Assembly (NCBI RefSeq): GCF_900184255.1
Contig: NZ_LT854640.1
Span: forward strand, 1,896,637 to 1,903,228
Direction: 5' to 3'
DNA: 6,592 nucleotides
From: Haloimpatiens massiliensis
GTDB taxonomy: Bacteria; Bacillota; Clostridia; Clostridiales; Clostridiaceae
Shown: positions 1 through 6,178 of the stretch, piece by piece
Layout of the letters: the number at the start of each line of letters is the position of its first letter
Numbering within the stretch: position 1 is the stretch's first letter
The notes under the pieces: generated by a model
Told to the model about the DNA's origin: nothing
Databases searched by the model: none
Seen by the model: the letters and a program-made list of their open reading frames with translations, nothing else
Translations under genes and position numbers: made by a program

Positions 1-939
1 CTTTTGCCCAGCAATTACCTTTGCTAAATGCCTATTCTTCATCATTCCACTTACATTTAAATCTTCAATAGTTATAAAACTTGGTTTTTGTTTTATTAAC
101 TCATTCACTGTTTTATTTATGTAATCAGTTCTTATATTTGTAAGTCTTTGATGAAGTTTTTGTACCTTGACTATTTGTTTTTGGATATTTTGACGAGTAG
201 CTTCTCCTTTCTCTTTTTTATTTCTTAATTTTAAACTTTCATATTTCCTTGAAAGCTTTCTTTGCTCACGTTTTAGTTTCTTTTCTGCTTTTTTAACTGT
301 TTTAGTTTTGTTAATATTCTTTTTAGTTAAGCCATTATTACAAATTGCAAAATTCTTTAGTCCAAGGTCTACGCCTATTCCTTCTGAATAAGGTTTATTG
401 TCTAAATTAATAGCTTCTTCAACTAAAATTGAAACAAAATATCTATCTGCTTTTTGACTTACTATACCACTTTTAACAATAGAGTTAACTGGAATGTATC
501 CAAATTCTTTTAATCTAATCCAACCTAAAGTCGGAACTTTAACCCTATGTCTTTCAATAGTCCAATCTGTTTTATTATTCTTTGGAAAGTAAGCTTTAAC
601 ATCTTGATTTTTCTTTTTCTTAAATTTAGGGAAATTTGCTTTACCATCAAAAAACTTTTTAAAAGCTTTTTCTCCATTCATAATGGCTTGTTTAGTAGCT
701 TTGGAAGACACTTCTTTAATCCAAGCTTTGTCAGGATGATGAGGAATATATTTGTTATTAAGCCATTTAGAAAAATCCATACCACTAATAAATTTTTTCT
801 CTTTTTCATAAACTTCTTTATTATGAGCAATATAAAAATTGTATATAAACCTACTTACACCAATAGTTTGATGAATTTTAGTTATCTGTTCTTCTGTTGG
901 TTTAATTTCTATTTTGTATGCTTTTTTCAACTTCTTCAT
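1..939 (-). CDS. tnpB: TnpB, RNA-guided endonuclease of an IS607-type element (3' end outside window)
   Basis: The frame is open for 313 codons from ATG at 939 to the left edge, with no stop or frameshift. TnpB proteins are RNA-guided DNA nucleases, the relatives of Cas12, encoded by IS200/IS605 and IS607 elements; they cut the empty donor site and so favour retention of the element. The N-terminus (KAYKIEIKPTEEQ, then GVSRFIYNFYI) is the usual helix-turn-helix OrfB start. The first RuvC motif GIGVDLGLKNFAI carries Asp191, a Lys/Arg-rich helical stretch follows at about 205-275, and the second motif FITIEDLNVSGM carries Glu292. The zinc-finger cysteines and the third catalytic Asp would fall beyond the edge, so completeness and activity cannot be judged. 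The ribosome binding site AAAGGAAG lies directly before the ATG, a rather short spacing. The gene begins 6 nt after the stop of the tnpA relic, so the two were probably translationally linked. Confidence 0.93.
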   Translation of the reverse strand, partial: MKKLKKAYKIEIKPTEEQITKIHQTIGVSRFIYNFYIAHNKEVYEKEKKFISGMDFSKWLNNKYIPHHPDKAWIKEVSSKATKQAIMNGEKAFKKFFDGKANFPKFKKKKNQDVKAYFPKNNKTDWTIERHRVKVPTLGWIRLKEFGYIPVNSIVKSGIVSQKADRYFVSILVEEAINLDNKPYSEGIGVDLGLKNFAICNNGLTKKNINKTKTVKKAEKKLKREQRKLSRKYESLKLRNKKEKGEATRQNIQKQIVKVQKLHQRLTNIRTDYINKTVNELIKQKPSFITIEDLNVSGMMKNRHLAKVIAGQK

Positions 940-945
940 CTTCCT

Positions 946-1113
946 TTATCTTTTTCTTAAATTTTCTTTGTATTGCTCATAAGTATATTATCTTCTATTT
1001 GTTGGTGTTCTAAATGCTTTTAATATTCCTTCGTTATCCCTTCTTTGTAATGTTCTAACTGATACATTAATTAACTCTACAACTTCATTTGGTTTATAAT
1101 TATTATTTTTCAA
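946..1113 (-). pseudogene. tnpA: IS607 tnpA relic: MerR-like HTH only, nonsense codon and lost recombinase domain
   Basis: Starting from TTG at 1113 (AAGGAAGTGAG just upstream) the frame reads a MerR-like HTH start: YKPNEVVELINVSVRTLQRR followed by DNEGILKAFRTPTNRR. This matches the DNA-binding domain of IS607-family serine recombinases. The next codon, normally Tyr in the conserved TNRRYYT stretch, is TAA (988-990). After it the same frame continues with YTYEQYKENLRKR and a second stop at 946-948. The family protein is about 190-210 residues long, with a resolvase catalytic domain (Tyr-x-Arg-x-Ser near its start) after the HTH; none of that is present. I infer an internal deletion joining the HTH end to the last few codons, plus a point nonsense change. 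An alternative ATG at 1134 runs into a stop after four codons, so TTG is the better start. A truncated 41-residue HTH peptide could still be made. Confidence 0.85.
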
Positions 1114-1144
1114 ATGTACTCACTTCCTTTTCATAAGTACATTT
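1112..1144 (-). repeat. Inverted repeat enclosing the tnpA ribosome binding site
   Basis: The 9-base arms AAATGTACT (1112-1120) and AGTACATTT (1136-1144) are perfect reverse complements separated by 15 bases. On the transcript the loop carries the AAGGAAGTG ribosome binding site and one arm reaches into the TTG start codon of tnpA. It could act as a translational brake on transposase expression or as a binding palindrome for the HTH protein. Both roles are inference; the symmetry itself is seen directly. Confidence 0.6.
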
Positions 1145-1206
1145 TACTATAGTTAATTACTTTTATTTATATTTTAAATAACTAAAGATATCTCCTACTA
1201 CTCTAT

Positions 1207-1313
1207 TTAAGGAAAATTTTTAAATTTAAAAACTTTTTTAACTACTTTTTCGTTATTTTTTAATTTCTTAACCTATATTTTATGGAAACTCCCTAAAAAA
1301 GTTCTTTCCTTAA
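1207..1313 (-). repeat. Long imperfect inverted repeat downstream of cbiJ, possible weak terminator
   Basis: This lies in the gap of about 200 bp between cbiJ and the tnpA relic, which otherwise holds no gene. The 20-base arm at 1294-1313 pairs at 19 of 20 positions with the two outer parts of 1207-1240 (TTAAGGAAA and ACTTTTTTA). The second arm carries an extra 14 bases, made of TTTAAATTTAAAAA, which is itself nearly palindromic. The loop is about 53 bases. On the transcript the structure begins within a few bases of the cbiJ stop, the expected place for a terminator, but it is AT-only in most of the stem and has no clear U-run after it. I cannot call it a proven terminator; it may instead be the footprint of a lost element. 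Confidence 0.4.
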
Positions 1314-1314
1314 T

Positions 1315-2088
1315 TTAAATTTTCAATTTTATATTTTTAATATACTCTATCATTTCTTCTATACTCATAAATACCTTATCTAATTTCTTATTACTTCTCT
1401 TAATCACAATGGCGTAAATATCCGCAGCTATAGCAGCCTCTAGCTTCTCTCCTGTTCCGCCTTCCACTCCACTATCCTTCATAATAATAGCTTTGGCATT
1501 ATATTCTCTTATGAAACTTAAATTTAAATCATAACTTATAGGACCCTTTATAGCTATTAAATCCTCTAATTTAACGCCTAAATTAAAACATTCTTCCATG
1601 ACCTTTAAAGATGGCAAAACCCTATGAATTATTCTATTTTTTAATCCCAGTTTGAGTATTTTGTCCATATTTCTACTTCCGCTAGTATTTAATATATTTC
1701 CCTTAACATTTTTCACGCATTCATATATATCCTCATATGTATCCACTTGTATCAATTTTTCATACCTATCATATTTTTCTACTACAGATGGGCGCTCATA
1801 CCTTATATATGGTATTTTACATACCTGGCATGCTTTTACCACATTCTCCGTAACCTCTAGGGCATATGGATGTGATGCATCTATAAAAATTTTAATATTA
1901 TGAAGCTTTATAACTTCAATAATTTGTTCTAAATTTAATGGTGATGAATTCAAAACTTTATATTTATAATTTTCCAAAAGCTCCCCACCATATTTAGTAG
2001 CAGTGGAAATAAACAAATCTTCTGTGAACTCGTTTAACATAGATACTATTTTTTTACCCTCTGATGTTCCAACTATAAGGCCTATCAT
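1315..2088 (-). CDS. cbiJ: Cobalt-precorrin-6A reductase CbiJ
   Basis: This enzyme reduces cobalt-precorrin-6A to cobalt-precorrin-6B with a nicotinamide cofactor in the cytoplasm; it belongs to the CobK/CbiJ family. At 257 residues it has the family length. Family motifs visible in order are IVGTSEGKK at 5-13 (N-terminal nucleotide-binding turn), DASHPYA at 70-76, YIRYERP at 94-100, NTSGSRN at 134-140, RVLPS at 156-160, IAIKGP at 178-183 and KDSGVEGGTGEK at 204-215. The ATG at 2088 is preceded by AAGGTGA at a good spacing and gives the expected start MIGLIVGTSEG. It is the last gene of the cbi run, 23 nt after cbiH. Nothing looks broken. Confidence 0.95.
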   Translation of the reverse strand: MIGLIVGTSEGKKIVSMLNEFTEDLFISTATKYGGELLENYKYKVLNSSPLNLEQIIEVIKLHNIKIFIDASHPYALEVTENVVKACQVCKIPYIRYERPSVVEKYDRYEKLIQVDTYEDIYECVKNVKGNILNTSGSRNMDKILKLGLKNRIIHRVLPSLKVMEECFNLGVKLEDLIAIKGPISYDLNLSFIREYNAKAIIMKDSGVEGGTGEKLEAAIAADIYAIVIKRSNKKLDKVFMSIEEMIEYIKNIKLKI

Positions 2089-2111
2089 TTATTTCACCTT
2101 CATTCCTGCTA

Positions 2112-2846
2112 TTATAAATTAAAATCCTCTTTATTTTCATATCCTCTAGGAGTTATAAAAATATTATCTTTAACATAGCTTTGGCTGTTTCCTATTATAA
2201 CTATTGAAAGCATATCAACTACACTGTCATCAAAATTGTCTAATGTGAAAATATACGTTTTCTGACCATCTCTCAAAGCATTTTTCACCACAGCTACTGG
2301 AGTTTTACCATCTCTATACTTTCTAACAATGTTTAATACCTCTGCCAAATTATTGGGTCTAGATTTACTTTTAGGATTATATAAAGATATTATGAAATCT
2401 CCTTGTACCGCTAATTCCACCCTCTTTTTTATAACATCGTATGGAGTCAATAAGTCACTTAAGCTTATGTTACAGTTGTCATGCATAAGAGGTGCCCCTA
2501 CAATAGATGCAGCTGATGACGACGCAGTAACACCTGGTATGATTTCAACAACTTCATTATTTCTCATCTGAAGTATAAGCCCTGCCATTCCGTATATACC
2601 AGCATCACCAGTACTTATTATTGCAACTTTTCTCTCCCTACTTAATTCTAAAGCTTTTTTACATCTAGGAATTTCTCCCTTCATACCTGTGGAGAAAACC
2701 TCTTTTCCCTGTATTAATGGAGATATTAAATCAATATATTTAGTGTATCCTATTATAACCTCACTGTCCTCTATAGCCTTCTTAGCTTTTATTGTCATAT
2801 GTTCAATTCCACCTGGACCCATTCCAATTACATAAAGCTTTCCCAT
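2112..2846 (-). CDS. cbiH: Cobalt-precorrin-3 (C17)-methyltransferase CbiH
   Basis: This SAM-dependent tetrapyrrole methylase adds the C17 methyl group and drives ring contraction, giving cobalt-precorrin-4. The 244-residue length is normal for the short CobJ/CbiH form. Visible are the N-terminal SAM-fold loop VIGMGPGG at 6-13, STGDAGIYGMAG at 78-89 (the methylase GD-x-x-IYG motif), IPGVTASSSAAS at 103-114, the CbiH-specific SLSDLLTPYDVI at 128-139, SLYNPKSKSRP at 154-164 and the C-terminal ITPRGY at 231-236. The ATG is preceded by GAGAGGAG about 5 bases away. The gene is followed by cbiJ after 23 nt and separated from cbiG upstream by 131 nt, the widest gap in the operon. Confidence 0.95.
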   Translation of the reverse strand: MGKLYVIGMGPGGIEHMTIKAKKAIEDSEVIIGYTKYIDLISPLIQGKEVFSTGMKGEIPRCKKALELSRERKVAIISTGDAGIYGMAGLILQMRNNEVVEIIPGVTASSSAASIVGAPLMHDNCNISLSDLLTPYDVIKKRVELAVQGDFIISLYNPKSKSRPNNLAEVLNIVRKYRDGKTPVAVVKNALRDGQKTYIFTLDNFDDSVVDMLSIVIIGNSQSYVKDNIFITPRGYENKEDFNL

Positions 2847-2977
2847 GTTTTTCTCCTCTCTAATACATTCAAAATATTAAGACCTTTCCCTGTATTTCTA
2901 AAAATTAATAATACTTTTTCTTATTAAATTACCTACTGATTCTATATTTTCCGTATCCTCTATCTTTTTAACGTGTT
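2847..2977 (-). other. Spacer between cbiG and cbiH with a short coding-like remnant
   Basis: This 131-nt gap is unusually wide for the operon. On the transcript, a frame shifted by +1 relative to the end of cbiG reads through the cbiG stop and stays open to a TAG at 2898-2900, giving GLKHVKKIEDTENIESVG and then NLIRKSIINF. The mix of residues looks protein-like, but it has no start codon or ribosome binding site of its own and I do not recognise the peptide. The last bases carry the cbiH ribosome binding site (2853-2858). I see no convincing hairpin or promoter here. Confidence 0.4.
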
Positions 2978-4069
2978 TTAAGCCTCTTTTCCAATGGCAC
3001 AAGTCATGCCATCCTTGCTTAACTTATTCATAAGAAAAGTTTCTCCTCCAGCCAATTCTACGCACGGCTCACAAACACATGTTGCTCCTATGGTTTTTTC
3101 AACAAAATTGCTTCCTAAATATTTATGCTGAATCTTTCTAATGTCATCAATTGAAAATATCTTTAATTCTGCATTTAGTTTTTCTGATAAGTTTATTATA
3201 GCCGCTTCATTCCTTTTTACTTCCACAGTAGCCACTGAACTTATAGCTCTTAAATCTATATTTAACTTTTCTAATTCATCATGAACTATGGTTAGCATTT
3301 TTTCTTTATCATAATTTTTTCTACATCCTATACCCACAATAATATTTTTTCTTATAAGTTTTAAAACAGGTATATCCATAAAATCCATAAAATTTATTTT
3401 ATTAGTCACTGCAACTACTGCACATATATTATTTTTTTTAAGGAAATCATAAAATCCCAACTTGCTTAATTGAAAAAATACTTCATTGTCCTCTTTATTA
3501 TTTTTATTTATGTTCTTATGGTTTAAAGAAGTTAATTCCTCTAAATTTAAATATCCACTAGGAGTTTTAATGAAGCCTTCTTCATCTAAAAATATAACTT
3601 TTTCACCATGCACCAATTTTGCTGACACGTCCTTTGCCTTATTTAAATCTTCAATTACTAAATCATATCTTTTAGCAATAATATCTGGTGCTACAATGCC
3701 TAAGTTATCTGTTGCTGTAGTTATTATAGACTCTGCATTAATGATATTAGATACTTTAATAGCTAAATCATTAGCCCCTCCTATATGTCCACTTAAAAGA
3801 CTTATTGCATATTTAGAACTGCTGTCAACTACTATTACTGCTGGATCTTTATCTTTAGTTTTTATATAAGGTGCAATGGCTCTAACGGCTATTCCCGTAG
3901 AAGATATAAATATAATGTTTCTAAACTCCTTCATTACCCTTCTAGCTATATTATTTATTCCTTCCTTAACAACCATTTCTCTAGTATAAACAATACATTC
4001 AATACTAGAAGATATAGCCTTTGCAATTTCATCTCCAGCATTAGTAACACTCACTATAACACTTTCCAT
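2978..4069 (-). CDS. cbiG: Cobalt-precorrin-5A hydrolase CbiG
   Basis: CbiG opens the delta-lactone of cobalt-precorrin-5A and releases the two-carbon unit as acetaldehyde. It is the hallmark of the anaerobic cobalamin route, having no counterpart of the same kind in the aerobic one. At 363 residues it has the typical three-part layout. The N-terminal domain holds ISSTGIAVRAIAPYIKTKDKDP (55-76) and LLSGHIGGANDLA (91-103), followed by TATDNLGIVAPD (118-129). A variable middle region runs from about 135 to 235, with an Asn/Lys-rich linker near 183-196. The C-terminal domain starts with IVGIGCRKN (244-252) and includes ISSVATVEVKRNE (276-288) and GATCVCEPCVELAGG (328-342). AAGGAG at 4078-4083 sits 8 bases before the ATG. 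It follows cbiF by 39 nt. No damage is seen. Confidence 0.95.
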   Translation of the reverse strand: MESVIVSVTNAGDEIAKAISSSIECIVYTREMVVKEGINNIARRVMKEFRNIIFISSTGIAVRAIAPYIKTKDKDPAVIVVDSSSKYAISLLSGHIGGANDLAIKVSNIINAESIITTATDNLGIVAPDIIAKRYDLVIEDLNKAKDVSAKLVHGEKVIFLDEEGFIKTPSGYLNLEELTSLNHKNINKNNKEDNEVFFQLSKLGFYDFLKKNNICAVVAVTNKINFMDFMDIPVLKLIRKNIIVGIGCRKNYDKEKMLTIVHDELEKLNIDLRAISSVATVEVKRNEAAIINLSEKLNAELKIFSIDDIRKIQHKYLGSNFVEKTIGATCVCEPCVELAGGETFLMNKLSKDGMTCAIGKEA

Positions 4070-4108
4070 ACCTAGGACTCCTTTTTACAACTTTGTCCAA
4101 TAACTCTA

Positions 4109-4852
4109 CTATTTTCTAAACATATGTGAGAAGTTTTTATCATATAATTTACTCTTGTCATACTCACAATCAATAAAATCTCCTACTAATATTTGAGCAC
4201 ATCTAGTAATATGTGCTTCTTTTACTTTTGTAGCTATATCATCTAATGTACCCACAACTATTCTTTCATCTGGCCAACTAGCTTTTTCTATTACTGCTAT
4301 AGGTACATTCCTACCATAGCCTTTTTTTAGTTTTTCTACTACTTTTTCTATCATGCTTACAGATAAAAATATAGCCATAGATGCTCCTATTTTAGCTAAA
4401 TTCTCTAAATCCTCTTTCCCTGGTACAGGAGTTCTTCCCTCTACTCTAGTAAGGATAACCGTTTGTGAAACATTAGGAAGTGTAAATTCTTTTTTTATAG
4501 CTGATGCTGCTGCAGCAAAAGAACTAACCCCTGGGATAACTTTATATGCTATATTAAATTTATCTAGCTCATCCATTTGTTCCTTGATTGCTCCATATAT
4601 TGATGGCTCTCCAGTATGTAATCTTACAACTAATTTATTCTCTTCTTCAGCTTTTTTTATAACCTCAATAACTTCATCTAAGTTCATAGAAGCAGAGTTA
4701 TATATTTTGGTACCTTCTTTGCAAAATTCCAAATGCTTATTATTTACTAATGATCCCGCATATATTACCACATGGGCCTTAGTTAAAATATCTCTTCCCT
4801 TAACTGTTATTAAATCCACATCTCCTGGGCCTGCACCTATAAAATATACCAT
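4109..4852 (-). CDS. cbiF: Cobalt-precorrin-4 C11-methyltransferase CbiF
   Basis: This SAM-dependent methylase transfers a methyl group to C11 of cobalt-precorrin-4, giving cobalt-precorrin-5A, the substrate of the neighbouring CbiG. I choose the ATG at 4852 (247 residues, starting MVYFIGAGPGDVDLIT), because a strong GGAGGAG lies 6 bases upstream and family members start at this glycine-rich loop. The in-frame ATG at 4870 would add six residues (MNGGVK) encoded by that ribosome binding site itself. Motifs from the chosen start are GAGPGD at 6-11, YAGSLV at 31-36, RLHTGEPSIYGA at 77-88, IPGVSSFAAAAS at 106-117, TRVEGRTPVPGKE at 135-147 and ASWPDE at 191-196. The C-terminus (YDKSKLYDKNFSHMFRK) is also typical of CbiF/CobM. 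It ends with two consecutive TAG codons. Confidence 0.95.
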   Translation of the reverse strand: MVYFIGAGPGDVDLITVKGRDILTKAHVVIYAGSLVNNKHLEFCKEGTKIYNSASMNLDEVIEVIKKAEEENKLVVRLHTGEPSIYGAIKEQMDELDKFNIAYKVIPGVSSFAAAASAIKKEFTLPNVSQTVILTRVEGRTPVPGKEDLENLAKIGASMAIFLSVSMIEKVVEKLKKGYGRNVPIAVIEKASWPDERIVVGTLDDIATKVKEAHITRCAQILVGDFIDCEYDKSKLYDKNFSHMFRK

Positions 4853-4858
4853 TTTAAC

Positions 4859-4865
4859 TCCTCCA
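4859..4865 (-). promoter_or_regulatory. Ribosome binding site deciding the cbiF start
   Basis: The transcript reads GGAGGAG here, followed after six bases (TTAAA plus one) by the ATG at 4852. This is the strongest Shine-Dalgarno match in the window. It lies inside the six extra codons of the longer possible reading frame from 4870, which makes the longer start unlikely. Confidence 0.8.
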
Positions 4866-4914
4866 TTCATTTACGAAAACTTATTTCTTTAACAATTACT
4901 ATTTTTATGAACTA

Positions 4915-5580
4915 CTATTTTTTATGTGCTATTATCAAGCTCATATATTCCCTGCTCTTTAATATTTCTTCTCTATTTCTTATAATTTCTTGTCCTTCTC
5001 TTCCAGCCTTTTTAATGTAAACATAATCGTAACCACTGCTCTCCAAGAAATCCAATACCTTTTCCTCTATCTTATAAACCTTCATTATTGCTAAATTCTT
5101 TTGACCTTTAACCGTATCTAATCTAGTAGCTGGAAGTACTAATAAAGGTTCATCACCTATTACTAAGTACTCATTAGCTACACTAGCACAGGCACAAAAT
5201 GAAGTTATTCCCGGAACTGTCTCCACTTCAAACCCGTCATCCTTTAAATTCTGTAGAAGATAAATATATGTACTAAATATAAATGGATCTCCTATGGTTA
5301 AAAATACAACATCTTGACCTATGCTTAATCTTTTTTCGACTTTTTTAGCATTTTCTCTTATTTTTATTTCCTGCTCAGGCCCTCCCATTGGGAAATGCAT
5401 AACTAAAACTTCAGCATCCTTTTTTATAAACTCTTCAACAGTGTCATAAGCTATACTTTTTCCACCGTTTTTAGCACTTGGTACCACAATAACATCTGAA
5501 TTTTGTATTATTTTAACAGCTTTTAAAGTTAAAAGTTCCGTATCTCCTGGCCCTACACCTATGCCGTATAATTTTGCCAT
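4915..5580 (-). CDS. cbiL: Cobalt-precorrin-2 C20-methyltransferase CbiL
   Basis: CbiL methylates C20 of cobalt-precorrin-2 with SAM, giving cobalt-precorrin-3; it is the first committed methylation of the corrin branch. The 221 residues are close to the usual length of about 230. Motifs are YGIGVGPGDTELLTLKA at 5-21, VVPSA at 32-36 with the following KNGGKSIAYD (a CbiL/CobI signature), FPMGG at 63-67, FLTIGDPFIFSTYIYLL at 93-109 and VPGITSFCACAS at 122-133. The last motifs distinguish it from the CbiF and CbiH paralogues of the same methylase fold in this operon. Translation starts at ATG 5580 after GCGAGGAT, a moderate ribosome binding site. It lies 34 nt after cbiT and 62 nt before cbiF. 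Confidence 0.94.
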   Translation of the reverse strand: MAKLYGIGVGPGDTELLTLKAVKIIQNSDVIVVPSAKNGGKSIAYDTVEEFIKKDAEVLVMHFPMGGPEQEIKIRENAKKVEKRLSIGQDVVFLTIGDPFIFSTYIYLLQNLKDDGFEVETVPGITSFCACASVANEYLVIGDEPLLVLPATRLDTVKGQKNLAIMKVYKIEEKVLDFLESSGYDYVYIKKAGREGQEIIRNREEILKSREYMSLIIAHKK

Positions 5581-5614
5581 ATTAAAATCCTCGCTTTCTA
5601 TTAATGAACTTTGT

Positions 5615-6178
5615 TTAGTTTTTATTAGCTACCAGTATAAAAATTGGATTGTTAGCCATAAGCATACCACTCTTGCCTTTAAGCTTACTTACAGCTATTT
5701 GAGTACATTCTGTCTTGTATCCAATTTTATTTAAAAACTTCATTGCCCTATATAAATTGCTTATGGTTATAAAGTTTAAAACCATAACTCCTTCTTCTTT
5801 CAATTTATTGCTATATTCACTTATAATGTCTTCGATGTTCCCTCCGCTTCCTCCAATAAATATAGCATCAAACATATCTTTTATATTATTTATAACCTCC
5901 AAAGCCTCACCTTTAATAAGTTCTAAATTTGTACAGTTAAATTTTTTCTTATTTTGCTCCATAACTTCTATAGCATCTTCCTCTTTTTCAATAGCTATAA
6001 CTTTTCCCTCACTACAAATTTTACTGCACTGAATGCTTATGCTGCCCGTTCCAGCTCCTATATCTAAAACTTTGTGATCCTTTTGTAAGTTCATTTTAGA
6101 GATACTTAAAATTCTAACTTCCTCCTTTGTCATAGGAGGATTTCCTCTTATAAATTCTTCATCTTTTATAAAATACAT
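5615..6178 (-). CDS. cbiT: Cobalt-precorrin-6B C15-methyltransferase (decarboxylating) CbiT
   Basis: CbiT methylates C15 and removes the carboxyl of the C12 acetate side chain of cobalt-precorrin-6B, working next to CbiE, which methylates C5; in aerobes both activities are fused in CobL. The 187 residues form a class I (Rossmann-type) SAM methyltransferase: FIRGNPPMTKEEVR at 9-22 is the CbiT signature, VLDIGAGTGSISIQ at 37-50 is SAM motif I, Glu64 in VIAIEKEE is the ribose-binding acid, and FDAIFIGGSGG at 103-113 is the family motif. Its ATG lies inside the last codons of cbiE (13-nt overlap), which implies translational coupling; the GGTGGTGA in the cbiE end serves as ribosome binding site. 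Confidence 0.95.
   Translation of the reverse strand: MYFIKDEEFIRGNPPMTKEEVRILSISKMNLQKDHKVLDIGAGTGSISIQCSKICSEGKVIAIEKEEDAIEVMEQNKKKFNCTNLELIKGEALEVINNIKDMFDAIFIGGSGGNIEDIISEYSNKLKEEGVMVLNFITISNLYRAMKFLNKIGYKTECTQIAVSKLKGKSGMLMANNPIFILVANKN

Larger units (their letters stand above)
1..1150 (-). mobile_element. IS607-family insertion sequence, partial and internally deleted
   Basis: The region holds a relic of an IS607-type tnpA (MerR-like HTH start) followed a few bases later by tnpB, which is the gene order of IS607 elements. The 3' part of tnpB and the element's right end lie beyond base 1. The outer end next to cbiJ cannot be fixed, because IS607 elements lack terminal inverted repeats and do not make target duplications; 1150 is an estimate just upstream of the tnpA start. 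The element is co-oriented with the cobalamin operon and sits immediately downstream of it, so it does not break a cbi gene. Having lost the recombinase domain it should be unable to move by itself. Confidence 0.8.

Noticed and set aside
547..960. 137-codon open frame on the plus strand
   Set aside because: It is antisense to tnpB, is rich in Phe, Ile and Ser as expected from the reverse of Lys/Asn-rich codons, and shows no recognisable motif or ribosome binding site.
3486..3869. 127-codon open frame on the plus strand opposite cbiG
   Set aside because: Antisense shadow of cbiG with no family motif; the real gene on the minus strand is full length.
4853..4870. Longer cbiF start at ATG 4870
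   Set aside because: The added six codons are made from the GGAGGAG ribosome binding site of the ATG at 4852, and family members begin at the MVYFIGAGPG-like loop.
4353..4892. 179-codon open frame on the plus strand opposite cbiF
   Set aside because: It mirrors the codons of cbiF, whose protein motifs are unmistakable; the antisense product resembles no known family and has no context as a gene.
5715..6032. 105-codon open frame on the plus strand opposite cbiT
   Set aside because: Antisense shadow; hydrophobic composition comes from reversed Lys/Glu/Asn codons and does not form clear membrane segments with a proper start.
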